Of a stretch of DNA of 9,234 nt, positions 1-6,570 are shown in pieces. Origin of the DNA: JAJRVH01 sp964505995 (GTDB lineage Bacteria > Pseudomonadota > Zetaproteobacteria > Mariprofundales > Mariprofundaceae). The stretch covers positions 1-9,234 of the forward strand of contig CAZDLB010000072.1 of assembly GCA_964505995.1 (NCBI GenBank). Reading direction: 5' to 3'. Numbering within the stretch: the first letter of the stretch is position 1; the number at the start of each line of letters is the position of its first letter. A program made the position numbers and the translations under genes. The notes beneath the pieces are model-generated. The model did no database searches. It was not told the origin of the DNA and worked only from the letters and a program-made list of their open reading frames with translations.

Positions 1-739
1 ACTGGCCGATGGTCAGGATGTCCACGCCGGCCTCGCGCAGATCGTCCATGACCTGGAGGATCTCGTCGCGCTCCTCGCCAAGCCCGACCATGATGCCGGA
101 CTTCGTGACGACAGACGGATCAAGCTCCTTGGCGCGCTGCAGCAGACGCAGCGACGTGAAATAGCGCGCGCCGGGTCGCACCGAGCGGTACAGCCGCGGC
201 ACGGTTTCCAGATTGTGATTGAAGATGTCCGGCCCCGCCTCGATCACCGTTTCCAGGCAGGAATCCGGCTTGCGCTGAAAATCAGGGGTCAGAATCTCGA
301 TCGTGACCTCGGGCTGGCGCGCCTTCAGCTCACGGATCACGGTCGCGTAATGACCGGCGCCACCATCGGGAAGATCGTCGCGGTCCACCGACGTGATCAC
401 CACATGCTTCAGGCCGATCCGGGCCACGGCCCTGGCCAGATTCACCGCCTCGTCCGGATCAACCGGATCGGGCCTGCCGGTCTCGACATCGCAGAACGCA
501 CAGGTGCGCGTGCAGACGCGGCCGAGGATCATGAACGTCGCCGAGCCATGCTTCCAGCAGCCGCCGATGTTCGGGCAGGAGGCCTCCTCGCAGACCGTGT
601 TCAGCTTCAGCTCGCGCATCAGGCGTGCGATATCGCGGTATTCCTTCGACATCGGCGCGCGCACCTTCAGCCAGGATGGCTTGCCGGCCATCGGCTGCCC
701 CTCGCCCTCGACCTGGATCGGAATCACCTTTCGACTCAT
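1..739 (-). CDS. lipA: Lipoyl synthase (radical SAM), 3' part missing
   Basis: Lipoyl synthase inserts two sulfur atoms into octanoyl groups on lipoyl carrier domains (E2 subunits, GcvH) in the cytoplasm. I translated 246 residues from the reverse complement; the frame is open to the window edge and the C-terminal ~70 residues of a usual ~310-320 are outside. Both iron-sulfur sites are visible: the auxiliary cluster cysteines C50, C55 and C61 (CEEASCPNIGGC) and the radical-SAM triad C76, C80 and C83 (CTRTCAFC). Further family stretches include VVITSVDRDDLPDGGA and IFNHNLETV. An in-frame ATG three codons upstream (746-748) could also be the start; neither has a clear ribosome binding site. The gene is divergent from the RRM gene with ~107 bp between them. 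Identification is secure; only the exact start is open. Confidence 0.97.
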   Translation of the reverse strand, partial: MSRKVIPIQVEGEGQPMAGKPSWLKVRAPMSKEYRDIARLMRELKLNTVCEEASCPNIGGCWKHGSATFMILGRVCTRTCAFCDVETGRPDPVDPDEAVNLARAVARIGLKHVVITSVDRDDLPDGGAGHYATVIRELKARQPEVTIEILTPDFQRKPDSCLETVIEAGPDIFNHNLETVPRLYRSVRPGARYFTSLRLLQRAKELDPSVVTKSGIMVGLGEERDEILQVMDDLREAGVDILTIGQ

Positions 740-830
740 CGGCCGCATGCTAGCGGGATGGGCGCGGATTGCCCATCGGGACCTTTGCGTGCTTTTACGC
801 CGGTGATTTGGCAGTCTTGGCGCACTTCAC

Positions 831-836
831 AAGGAG
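831..836 (+). promoter_or_regulatory. Ribosome binding site of the RRM gene
   Basis: AAGGAG sits ten bases before the ATG at 847. It decides that start over the longer reading frame beginning at 769. Confidence 0.75.
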
Positions 837-846
837 AAGATCACGC

Positions 847-1296
847 ATGTCATTATCGTGTTTTATTCAATTGCTGGTTGTTTCCGCTGCCTTCTCGCTG
901 GCCGGCTACTATGCCGTGGACCTGAGCGGGGCATTCGCCGGCGTGCCGGCGGGATCGGTGTTCGCCACCGGCATCATGCTCGGCATCATCATCGGCGGTC
1001 TGGGCGTGGCGCTGCGGGGCGGCTCGAAGAAGGAGTCCTCCGGCGAAACCCGCAGCATCTATGTCGGCAACATCCCGTTCAATGCCGGCGAGGATGATAT
1101 CCGCAACCTGTTCGCCCCCTTCGGCACCGTCATCGAGGTGCGCATGGTCAAGGATCGGCGCAGCCGCCGGCCCAAGGGCTATGCCTTCGTCGAGATGGCC
1201 GCGGCCGACGCGAAAGCCGCCATCCGGCAGCTCGACGGCACCGACTATGCCGGCCGCACGCTGCGGGTGAACGAGGCCAGAAAGAAAAACGACTAG
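847..1296 (+). CDS. Membrane-anchored RRM (RNA recognition motif) protein
   Basis: This is a 149-residue protein. The N-terminus has two hydrophobic segments (about residues 5-22 and 37-56), the second rich in Gly and Ile, followed by a short Lys/Ser linker and one RRM domain (about 69-146). The RRM has both signature strands: RNP2 IYVGNI (71-76) and RNP1 KGYAFVEM (110-117), with the aromatic residues Y72, Y112 and F114 that normally stack on RNA bases. An acidic/basic tail ends the protein; there is no glycine-rich tail as in many bacterial RRM proteins. I chose the ATG at 847 because AAGGAG lies at 831-836 with ten bases between; the frame stays open upstream to 769 but without such support. 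It is inferred to bind single-stranded RNA at the inner membrane surface. The RRM is certain; the membrane anchor is a prediction, and target RNAs are unknown. Confidence 0.9.
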   Translation: MSLSCFIQLLVVSAAFSLAGYYAVDLSGAFAGVPAGSVFATGIMLGIIIGGLGVALRGGSKKESSGETRSIYVGNIPFNAGEDDIRNLFAPFGTVIEVRMVKDRRSRRPKGYAFVEMAAADAKAAIRQLDGTDYAGRTLRVNEARKKND

Positions 1297-1310
1297 ACGA
1301 AAAGGGAAAC

Positions 1311-1337
1311 AGCCCGGGCATGGCCCGGGCTTTCTTT
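1311..1337. terminator. Bidirectional rho-independent terminator
   Basis: A perfect 9-bp GC-rich stem (AGCCCGGGC, loop ATG, GCCCGGGCT) is followed on the plus strand by TTCTTT. On the minus strand it is followed by a weaker pyrimidine run (GTTTCCCTTTT). It lies in the 42-bp gap between the convergent RRM and DAHP synthase genes and can serve both. Confidence 0.85.
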
Positions 1338-1338
1338 A

Positions 1339-2415
1339 TCAGGCCTGGCGCCTTTGGCGCGCCGCCTTTGCCAGCGTTCGCAGCAGCGCCTCGGAATCCT
1401 CCCAGCCCAGACAGGCGTCCGTGATGCTGACCCCGTACTCGGGCTTCTGTCCCGGCTTGATATCCTGCCGGCCTTCCTTGAGATGGCTTTCAATCATGAT
1501 GCCGACGATGTTGCGGTTGCCCGATGCGATCTGGCGGGCGAGATCCTCGCCGACCTCGATCTGCTTCTTGAACTGCTTGCGGCTGTTGGCATGGCTGCAA
1601 TCCACCATCAGATGCGGATTGACTCCGGCCCGCTTGAGCTCCTCGACCGCCCTGGCCACGCTGGCGGCATCGTAGTTCGGCTCCTTGCCGCCGCGCAGAA
1701 TGATGTGGCAGTCCTCGTTGCCGTGCGTGGAGAAGATGGCCGACTTGCCCTGCTTCGTCAGCGACAGAAAGACATGCGGATGGCGCGCCGCGGCAATCGC
1801 GTCGATGGCGATCTGGAAGCCGCCGTCGGTGCCGTTCTTGAAGCCCACGGGACAGGACAGGCCACTGGCCAGCTCGCGGTGCCCCTGCGATTCGGTCGTG
1901 CGCGCACCGATCGCACCCCAGCTGACGAGATCGGCGATATACTGCGGGGTGATCAGATCGAGGAACTCGGTGCCGGCCGGCACGCCCATCTCGTTGACCT
2001 CGAGCAGCAGCTTGCGCGCCAGGCGGATGCCCTTGTTGATCTCAAACGAGCCGTCGAGATTCGGGTCGTTGATCAGGCCCTTCCAGCCCACGGTCGTGCG
2101 CGGCTTCTCGAAATAGACGCGCATGACGATCATCAGATCGTCGCCCAGCTCCTCGCGCATCCTCTTGATGCGGCCGGCATATTCGAGCGCGGCATCCGGA
2201 TTGTGAATCGAGCACGGACCGATGACGACCAGCAGGCGATCGTCCTCGCCGTAGAGAATCTTGTGGATGGCCTGACGCGCCTCGAACGTCGTGCGCGCCG
2301 CCGCCTCGCTGATCGGATATTCGGCATGCACCTGCTCGGGCGCGGCCACCTCGCTCATGCCGCTGATTCGCAGATCATCCGTAATGTATTTCATCGCCAT
2401 ATCTGATTCGCTCAT
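1339..2415 (-). CDS. aroG: 3-deoxy-7-phosphoheptulonate (DAHP) synthase, class I alpha
   Basis: The enzyme condenses phosphoenolpyruvate and erythrose 4-phosphate, the first step of the shikimate pathway, in the cytoplasm. The 358 residues align from end to end with E. coli AroG/F/H (about 350). The metal ligands are in place: C68 (IGPCSIH), H275 (DCSHANS), E309 (IESHL) and D333 (TDACLGWED). The substrate loops FEKPRTTVGWKG and GARTTESQ are intact. The N-terminal DDLR motif, P157 and S187 line up with positions where changes relieve phenylalanine feedback in E. coli AroG (P150, S180), so an allosterically controlled, possibly phenylalanine-sensitive form is likely; this is inference, and the symbol aroG is by similarity. 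The start is uncertain: ATGs at 2415, 2400 and 2394 are in frame, the last matching the E. coli N-terminus, and none has a strong ribosome binding site. It lies 92 bp downstream of slt, apparently with its own promoter. Confidence 0.95.
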   Translation of the reverse strand: MSESDMAMKYITDDLRISGMSEVAAPEQVHAEYPISEAAARTTFEARQAIHKILYGEDDRLLVVIGPCSIHNPDAALEYAGRIKRMREELGDDLMIVMRVYFEKPRTTVGWKGLINDPNLDGSFEINKGIRLARKLLLEVNEMGVPAGTEFLDLITPQYIADLVSWGAIGARTTESQGHRELASGLSCPVGFKNGTDGGFQIAIDAIAAARHPHVFLSLTKQGKSAIFSTHGNEDCHIILRGGKEPNYDAASVARAVEELKRAGVNPHLMVDCSHANSRKQFKKQIEVGEDLARQIASGNRNIVGIMIESHLKEGRQDIKPGQKPEYGVSITDACLGWEDSEALLRTLAKAARQRRQA

Positions 2416-2452
2416 TCCAGAAGTCTTGACCCTTGCAGGCCGATGGCGCCGC

Positions 2453-2461
2453 AGTATCGCA
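2453..2461 (-). promoter_or_regulatory. Candidate extended -10 promoter of the DAHP synthase gene
   Basis: Reading the minus strand, TGC-GATACT forms an extended -10 element in the gap between slt and the DAHP synthase gene. It is preceded by a T-rich stretch and lacks a good -35 box. It would start transcription about 30 bases before the first ATG. Confidence 0.4.
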
Positions 2462-2507
2462 GAAAATGAAGAAAATCGTTAGTCCCGGTTCCGCAGGGGC
2501 GTAGCCA

Positions 2508-4493
2508 TCAGTTCAGCAGCGCGGCTTCATCCTTGCCGGACGCGGCGGGTTTCAGCGAGGCATCCGCGGCCGTGCTCGATGCCAGATAGTTGCTCATCGG
2601 CGTCGGCTCCCGGCTCTGGAGCCAGTCGTAGACCACGATGAAGGCCAGCACCTGCTGCACATAGCGCCGCGTCTCATCGAACGGAATCGCCTCGATCCAG
2701 GCCTCGCGATGGACGAACGGCGTCTTCTGCATCCAGCGATCCACGCGCGATGGGCCGGCGTTGTAGGCCGCGGCCATCAGCGCCACATTGCCATCGAAGC
2801 GCTCATTGAGCTCGGCCAGATACAATGAACCCAGCCGGATGTTGGTTTCCGGCTCAAACAGATCATCGCTGCGGACATGCAGGGCATGCCTGGAGGCCAC
2901 ATGCCGGGCCGTGGCCGGCATCAGCTGCATCAGTCCGCGGGCGCCGCTGCGGGAAACGGCGCGCCTATTGAATGCCGATTCCTGCCGGATCACGCTCCAG
3001 ATCAGCGACGCATCTAGTCCGGCATCGGCGGCATGGCGATGCACGCTTTTCGCATATCCCCGTGGAAAGCGCAGGCTCAGCGCATCCCGCTCACCGGCGC
3101 GCCAGGCGGCATAGATCATGCGGTCATACCATTGCCGCTGCAGGGCCAGCGCCGCAGCGGCCTTCCAGGACTCGGCATCGGCGCCCGCCATCGCAAGATA
3201 CCATTCGCGGTTGGCCCGGGCCGCATCATCCAGCATCCACCACTCGGCCGCGCGCCGCATCGCGGGAAGCTGCTCCAGACGCCGGACGAGATCCGGATCC
3301 GCCTCAAACTCCACCGCCGCGAAACTGTACGGCAGCCCCAGCTGCTCGGCGGCCAGAAAGCTGTAATAGCCGCGATCGGCGGCCAGCTCCCTCAGCATGC
3401 GCTCGGCCTGTTTTTTCTGTCCCAAATGGAGCAGCGCGCGCGCCTGCCAGAAGCGCCAGCGGCTCTGGGATCGCTCCTTTTCGGGCATGGCCTGCACGGC
3501 CTTGAGCAGGCCGCGATCATCCCCGGCCAGAAGCAAGAGCCGTGCGCGCCAGGCCCGTGTATCGGCATCCTGCACCGCGCGCGGCAGCGATTCGAGCCAG
3601 CGCAGGGCCTGCGGATCGTGGCGCCTGGCCGCCCTGAGCGCGATCCGCTTCGCAAGTTCATGCCGCTTCTTCCCGGCCAGCGCGCGATGCCGGTCCAGGG
3701 CCTGCCAGGCCAGCTCGACATCCTTTCGCGCCAGTCGCTGCAATACATCCTCGAACACGCGCAGCCTGACCCTGGCCGGCACGCCGGACGGCCAGGCGCC
3801 CGTCAGGCCCTCCGGATGCTCCCGCAGCGCCCGCCAGGCCTGCACCCAGCCGAACCCCTTGTCCCCGGCGATCAGCTCCGCCACCGCCTGCCAGCGCCCG
3901 GCCCTGCCCAGCGAAACGATCCGGGCAGCGATCTCTTCCGCCGTCGGATGACCGGCCTGCCGCCACGCGCGCTCAACGCGCCAGGCCAGATCTCCGCTCA
4001 TGGCTCCCTGCTGCCAGCGACGGCCGAATTGCTGCAGGGCTTCCTGCTCTCGGCCGGTCCGCCACAGGGCAACGACGGCAATCTCGGGCATGCTTCTGGC
4101 GATGCCGGGCATCCGCGCCATCTGATCGGCCACATGCGGCCACTGGCCGCGCTCGGCCAGATTGCGTATCCATTCCAGACGCAGGTCCAGCGATTCGGGA
4201 ATCCGGGCATGGGTGGCCAGAACCTGTTCGACCTCGGCATCCAGTCCGAGCTTCAGATCCGCCCTGGCCTGCCAGATTTCAAGATAGGGATAGAGAGGGT
4301 AATCCTTCAGCCGCTTCTTCAGGGATGCGAAACGCTCGTCATCGCCATCCTTCAGCGCCTGGCGCGCCTGCTCAAACCACTGGCGCTGCTGCGCCAGATC
4401 CGCGGCGGCCGACGCCACAGAGGGGAGTGCGGGCCAGATCGCCAGACCCATCGCAAGCAGCAGCCATCCTTTCCGGCGCAGTCGAATCGGCAC
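2508..4493 (-). CDS. slt: Soluble lytic murein transglycosylase, Slt70 type
   Basis: It cleaves the MurNAc-GlcNAc bond of peptidoglycan in the periplasm with formation of 1,6-anhydro-MurNAc. The protein is 661 residues from the GTG at 4493: a signal peptide (basic PIRLRRK, then a hydrophobic core; likely cut after ASA at ~29), a long alpha-helical superhelical region (about 35-470), and a C-terminal lysozyme-like domain (about 490-620). The catalytic domain shows QES with the predicted catalytic glutamate E505, GARGLMQLMP (517-526), AYNAG (576-580) and IPFDETRRYV (603-612). A Ser/Ala-rich tail follows. I preferred GTG over the TTG at 4541 because GGAGG lies five bases upstream of GTG and because the signal peptide then begins directly. 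The size agrees with Slt70 (~645). It is divergent from the CoA-binding gene across 118 bp. Confidence 0.95.
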   Translation of the reverse strand: MPIRLRRKGWLLLAMGLAIWPALPSVASAAADLAQQRQWFEQARQALKDGDDERFASLKKRLKDYPLYPYLEIWQARADLKLGLDAEVEQVLATHARIPESLDLRLEWIRNLAERGQWPHVADQMARMPGIARSMPEIAVVALWRTGREQEALQQFGRRWQQGAMSGDLAWRVERAWRQAGHPTAEEIAARIVSLGRAGRWQAVAELIAGDKGFGWVQAWRALREHPEGLTGAWPSGVPARVRLRVFEDVLQRLARKDVELAWQALDRHRALAGKKRHELAKRIALRAARRHDPQALRWLESLPRAVQDADTRAWRARLLLLAGDDRGLLKAVQAMPEKERSQSRWRFWQARALLHLGQKKQAERMLRELAADRGYYSFLAAEQLGLPYSFAAVEFEADPDLVRRLEQLPAMRRAAEWWMLDDAARANREWYLAMAGADAESWKAAAALALQRQWYDRMIYAAWRAGERDALSLRFPRGYAKSVHRHAADAGLDASLIWSVIRQESAFNRRAVSRSGARGLMQLMPATARHVASRHALHVRSDDLFEPETNIRLGSLYLAELNERFDGNVALMAAAYNAGPSRVDRWMQKTPFVHREAWIEAIPFDETRRYVQQVLAFIVVYDWLQSREPTPMSNYLASSTAADASLKPAASGKDEAALLN

Positions 4494-4494
4494 A

Positions 4495-4503
4495 CCTCCC
4501 TCC
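4495..4503 (-). promoter_or_regulatory. Ribosome binding site fixing the GTG start of slt
   Basis: The minus strand reads GGAGGGAGG directly before GTG at 4493. The distal GGAGG has a five-base spacer. This supports a GTG start 16 codons inside the longest open frame, which opens with TTG. Confidence 0.75.
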
Positions 4504-4556
4504 GTCGCAGCGGGCGTCTTGCGCGGCCCGATGCCCTGCAAGCGTACCCGAATCGC

Positions 4557-4584
4557 TTGCTTTTGGCCACCTGGCCTGCATATT
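4557..4584 (+). promoter_or_regulatory. Weak candidate promoter of the CoA-binding gene
   Basis: TTGCTT and CATATT are separated by 16 bases in the slt/CoA-binding divergent region. Within the spacer lies an inverted repeat, GGCCA-CC-TGGCC (4565-4576), which could be an operator or chance. Both boxes are poor matches. Confidence 0.25.
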
Positions 4585-4600
4585 CCAAGCCATTCCCCTC

Positions 4601-4606
4601 AGGAGG
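4601..4606 (+). promoter_or_regulatory. Ribosome binding site of the CoA-binding gene
   Basis: A perfect AGGAGG stands five bases before the ATG at 4612. It decides the start against an upstream in-frame ATG at 4519. Confidence 0.8.
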
Positions 4607-4611
4607 CCGGC

Positions 4612-5037
4612 ATGGACAAGCCAGGATGGAGCAATCCGGACGAGGATGAGATCGCGCGCCTGCTGCGCGAATCCAGAACGATCGCCGTGGTCGGCTGCTC
4701 GCCGAAGCCCGAACGCACCAGCCATCAGATTGCGGCCTTTCTGATCGAGCAGGGCTACGAGGTCTTTCCCGTGCATCCCAAGGCTGAAGAAATCCTCGGC
4801 CGCAAGGTCTATCCGAGCCTGAGCGACATCCCCGAACCGGTCGATATCGTCGATGTGTTCCGCAAGCCCGAGGCCACGCCGCCGATTGCCGAACAGGCCG
4901 TGCAAATCGGGGCGAAAGCGCTGTGGCTGCAGCAGGGCATCGTCAACGAGGATGCCTGGAGAATCGCGACCGAGGCCGGGCTGATGTGCATCATGGACCG
5001 CTGCATCGCGGTCATGCACCGCCTGCTGATCCGCTAG
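4612..5037 (+). CDS. CoA-binding domain protein, YccU/CoA_binding_2 family
   Basis: This is a 141-residue single-domain Rossmann-like protein of the family related to the CoA-binding domain of succinyl-CoA synthetase. Visible family motifs are VVGCSPKPERTSH (26-38), the phosphate-binding loop region; VFPVHPK (51-57); DVFRKPE (81-87); LWLQQGIVNEDA (104-115); and MDRCIAVMH (128-136). The function is not established for most members; CoA or acyl-CoA binding is inferred from the family. The ATG at 4612 is set by AGGAGG at 4601-4606; the open frame extends upstream to 4519 through the intergenic region and is not the start. The last 26 bp overlap the end of the convergent DUF1499 gene. It is cytoplasmic, with no signal peptide or membrane segment. 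Confidence 0.92.
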   Translation: MDKPGWSNPDEDEIARLLRESRTIAVVGCSPKPERTSHQIAAFLIEQGYEVFPVHPKAEEILGRKVYPSLSDIPEPVDIVDVFRKPEATPPIAEQAVQIGAKALWLQQGIVNEDAWRIATEAGLMCIMDRCIAVMHRLLIR

Positions 5038-5485
5038 TCCCCTCAGCAAAGCGCTGCCGGATCATCTCCACGCGCTTGCGATTCGCCCCCAGATCCGAAT
5101 GCCCGACCCGCGAGGCCGAACGCAGATGAATGACGGACGCCTCGCGATCCAGTCGCGCCTCGACATCGTCAATATAGCGCATGAGCGGCGTCGCGAATGT
5201 CGCATGCAGATAGGCGTCCTCCCGCTTGCGGATATGCCCGCCCATGGCCTCGATGCTGGCAATCAGGCGCTGCCAGGCCTCGGCGGCATCGCCGTTGAAG
5301 CGGATCGGCGCGATGCGGTGGGCTTCGTCCGCGGACTCGCTGCACACACAGTTCGGCCGCGGCGGACAGGGGGCCAGCCTCCCCTGGGCAAGGCCGGCCG
5401 GCTCCACCCAGCGCGATGCGATGCTGAGCCCGGCGGCGGCCAGCAACATCAGAGCCAGAAGAATCAGAAGCAGCGTTCCCAGCAT
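5012..5485 (-). CDS. DUF1499 family membrane-anchored protein
   Basis: The 157-residue protein has an N-terminal hydrophobic helix (about 2-24), then a soluble DUF1499 domain, probably on the periplasmic side. Family landmarks are RPNCVCS (43-49), YLHATFATPLMRYIDDVEARLD (92-113, of which DDVE at 106-109 is most typical), and IHLRSASRVGHSDLGANRKR (119-138). Cysteines C40, C46 and C48 are clustered before the domain core. The molecular function of DUF1499 is not known. I chose the ATG at 5485 because AGAGG lies seven bases upstream and a good promoter (5511-5539) lies just before it; an ATG at 5503 would coincide with the transcription start and the TTG at 5539 lies within the -35 box. The last ten residues (EGTSGSAGGA) look non-conserved and include the part overlapping the neighbour. 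Confidence 0.88.
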   Translation of the reverse strand: MLGTLLLILLALMLLAAAGLSIASRWVEPAGLAQGRLAPCPPRPNCVCSESADEAHRIAPIRFNGDAAEAWQRLIASIEAMGGHIRKREDAYLHATFATPLMRYIDDVEARLDREASVIHLRSASRVGHSDLGANRKRVEMIRQRFAEGTSGSAGGA

Positions 5486-5510
5486 GCGAAGACCTCTCGA
5501 CATCGATACG

Positions 5511-5539
5511 AGACTAGGCGCGGGAAGGCTCCGTTTCAA
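5511..5539 (-). promoter_or_regulatory. Sigma70-type promoter of the DUF1499 gene
   Basis: On the minus strand TTGAAA (5534-5539, five of six consensus bases) is followed after exactly 17 bases by TAGTCT (5511-5516, three of six). Transcription would start near 5504, leaving about 20 bases before the ATG at 5485 and supporting that start. Confidence 0.55.
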
Positions 5540-5611
5540 ACCCTGGCGACGGCTGCCATCCAGGCTAGACTCCCTTGCACGGAAAACAGAAACAGCCCCA
5601 CGGAGAGCCCC

Positions 5612-5920
5612 ATGTTGAACAAACTGATCTCATTCGTCCTGCTGCTGATGCTTGGGGCCAGCCCGGGTTGGGCTGCGAGATACACCTACATGATCGATCA
5701 TGGCACGCCGGGCGTCATCGCCAGCGAAAGCAAGATGGCCCGGCTCGTGATCCTGGCCAGCGGCGACTGTTCCCGCATCCCCTATGAGGTCATTGCCGAT
5801 GGCGTGAAATCGCTGAGCGGCACCCTGGATCTGACCCGGCCCGTATCGCTGCCGCTGGATCTGACCAATGTCCGCCTGTCGTGTTCGGACAAGGGCGTGA
5901 GCGCCGCCATCAACCCCTGA
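5612..5920 (+). CDS. Small exported protein of unknown function
   Basis: This is a 102-residue protein I do not recognise. It begins with a clear signal peptide (MLNKLISFVLLLMLGASPGWA, predicted cut after A21), leaving a mature protein of about 81 residues. The mature part alternates hydrophobic and polar residues, as in beta strands, with two cysteines (C53 and C91) that could form one disulfide in the periplasm; there is no further membrane helix. It has no lipobox, so it is probably soluble and periplasmic. The ATG at 5612 is preceded by GGAG at 5602-5605. The open frame extends back to 5099 across the DUF1499 gene, but that part is only the antisense of the neighbour. It is divergent from DUF1499 and lies 35 bp upstream of the SYLF gene. 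I infer a real gene from the signal peptide, ribosome binding site and position. Confidence 0.75.
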   Translation: MLNKLISFVLLLMLGASPGWAARYTYMIDHGTPGVIASESKMARLVILASGDCSRIPYEVIADGVKSLSGTLDLTRPVSLPLDLTNVRLSCSDKGVSAAINP

Positions 5921-5926
5921 AAAACA

Positions 5927-5935
5927 TGTTATACT
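5927..5935 (+). promoter_or_regulatory. Extended -10 promoter of the SYLF gene
   Basis: TG-T-TATACT lies seven bases after the stop codon of the small exported protein. No good -35 box is present 17 bases upstream. Transcription would begin near 5942, only about 14 bases before the ATG and just ahead of AGGAGG (5945-5950). Confidence 0.5.
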
Positions 5936-5955
5936 GGTAGCTACAGGAGGCTGCC

Positions 5956-6516
5956 ATGAACATGTCCTTTCGTTTTCTGTCCTATTCCCTCATCGCGCTG
6001 TTCGCTTTCGCACTGCTGCTGATCGCGCCGCCGGCCCATGCGGCGAGCAAGACCGAGATCGACGCCAAGGTGCGCGCCACGCTGTCGATCTTTTATGAAA
6101 AGGTTCCCGCCGGCAGGGAGCTCGCCAGAAAGGCCGCCGGCATGCTCGTCTTCCCCGAGGTGTTCAAGGCCGGCGTTGTCGTCGGCGGCGAATACGGCGA
6201 GGGCGCGTTGCTCGTCGGCGGCAGGACCGTCGGCTACTACAGCACGGTTTCCGGTTCCGTCGGCTTCCAGCTCGGCGCGCAGATCAAGTCCCAGATCATC
6301 CTGTTCATGACCCGGGAGGCGTTGCGCAAGTTCCGCCAGTCCGAAGGCTGGAAGGTCGGCGTGGACGGCAGCGTCGCGATCGCGACACTCGGGGCGGGTG
6401 GCGCCATCGATACGAACACGGCCCGGAAACCGATCATCGGCTTCATCTTCTCGAACAAGGGGCTGATGTACAACCTCAATCTCGAAGGCTCGAAGATCAC
6501 GCGCATCAAGAAATAG
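5956..6516 (+). CDS. Exported Ysc84/SYLF lipid-binding-type domain protein
   Basis: The 186-residue protein starts with a signal peptide (hydrophobic core ~9-24, APPAHA then A, cut near 29/30). Nearly all the rest is a SYLF (Ysc84) domain. Landmarks are AGMLVFPEVFKAGVVVGGEYG (61-81), the Gly-rich GYYSTVSGSVGFQLGAQ (93-109), and the C-terminal FIFSNKGLMYNLNLEGSKI (163-181). In eukaryotes SYLF domains bind phosphoinositides and actin. Bacterial exported versions are common in proteobacteria but their role is not well defined, and an envelope lipid-binding role is inference. AGGAGG (5945-5950) stands five bases before the ATG; a second ATG two codons on is also possible. It is flanked by the small exported protein upstream (35 bp) and the baeRF gene downstream (54 bp), with no terminator seen at either side. 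Confidence 0.9.
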   Translation: MNMSFRFLSYSLIALFAFALLLIAPPAHAASKTEIDAKVRATLSIFYEKVPAGRELARKAAGMLVFPEVFKAGVVVGGEYGEGALLVGGRTVGYYSTVSGSVGFQLGAQIKSQIILFMTREALRKFRQSEGWKVGVDGSVAIATLGAGGAIDTNTARKPIIGFIFSNKGLMYNLNLEGSKITRIKK

Positions 6517-6521
6517 GGCGC

Positions 6522-6550
6522 TGGAAAGCGGGCATTGCGGCATCTATATT
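6522..6550 (+). promoter_or_regulatory. Sigma70-type promoter of the host-attachment (baeRF) gene
   Basis: TGGAAA (6522-6527, four of six) and TATATT (6545-6550, five of six) are separated by 17 bases. Transcription would start near 6557, about 14 bases before the ATG at 6571. Confidence 0.55.
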
Positions 6551-6570
6551 AGAGACAGAAGGAGGTGCCT

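Noticed and set aside
215..925. 236-codon plus-strand open frame opposite lipA
   Set aside because: The minus-strand lipA reading has all iron-sulfur motifs. The plus-strand product has none and runs into the RRM gene in another frame.
1354..2406. 350-codon plus-strand open frame opposite the DAHP synthase gene
   Set aside because: It mirrors nearly the exact span of the real gene, gives low-complexity Ala/Arg/Asp/Leu sequence and has no recognisable motif.
4565..4576. GGCCACCTGGCC inverted repeat as an operator
   Set aside because: Five-base arms in GC-rich DNA are common by chance. No second copy is seen in the other promoter regions of the window.
3033..4649. 538-codon plus-strand open frame opposite slt
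   Set aside because: It is the antisense shadow of a clearly identified transglycosylase. Its product is rich in Pro, Arg, Gly and Leu with no domain, and it has no ribosome binding site. Long antisense frames are expected in GC-rich codon usage.
4372..5049. 225-codon minus-strand open frame over the CoA-binding gene and the slt 5' end
   Set aside because: It is antisense to two confident genes and crosses their promoter region. The product has no family features.
5045..5057. Small hairpin CAGC/GCTG near the convergent CoA-binding and DUF1499 ends as a terminator
   Set aside because: The stem is only four base pairs, there is no T-tract, and it lies inside the DUF1499 coding region.
6522..6540. 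Possible sigma54 promoter (TGG...TTGC) before the baeRF gene
   Set aside because: The distance between GG and GC is two bases too long for the -24/-12 pattern. The same region fits a sigma70 promoter with a 17-base spacer.
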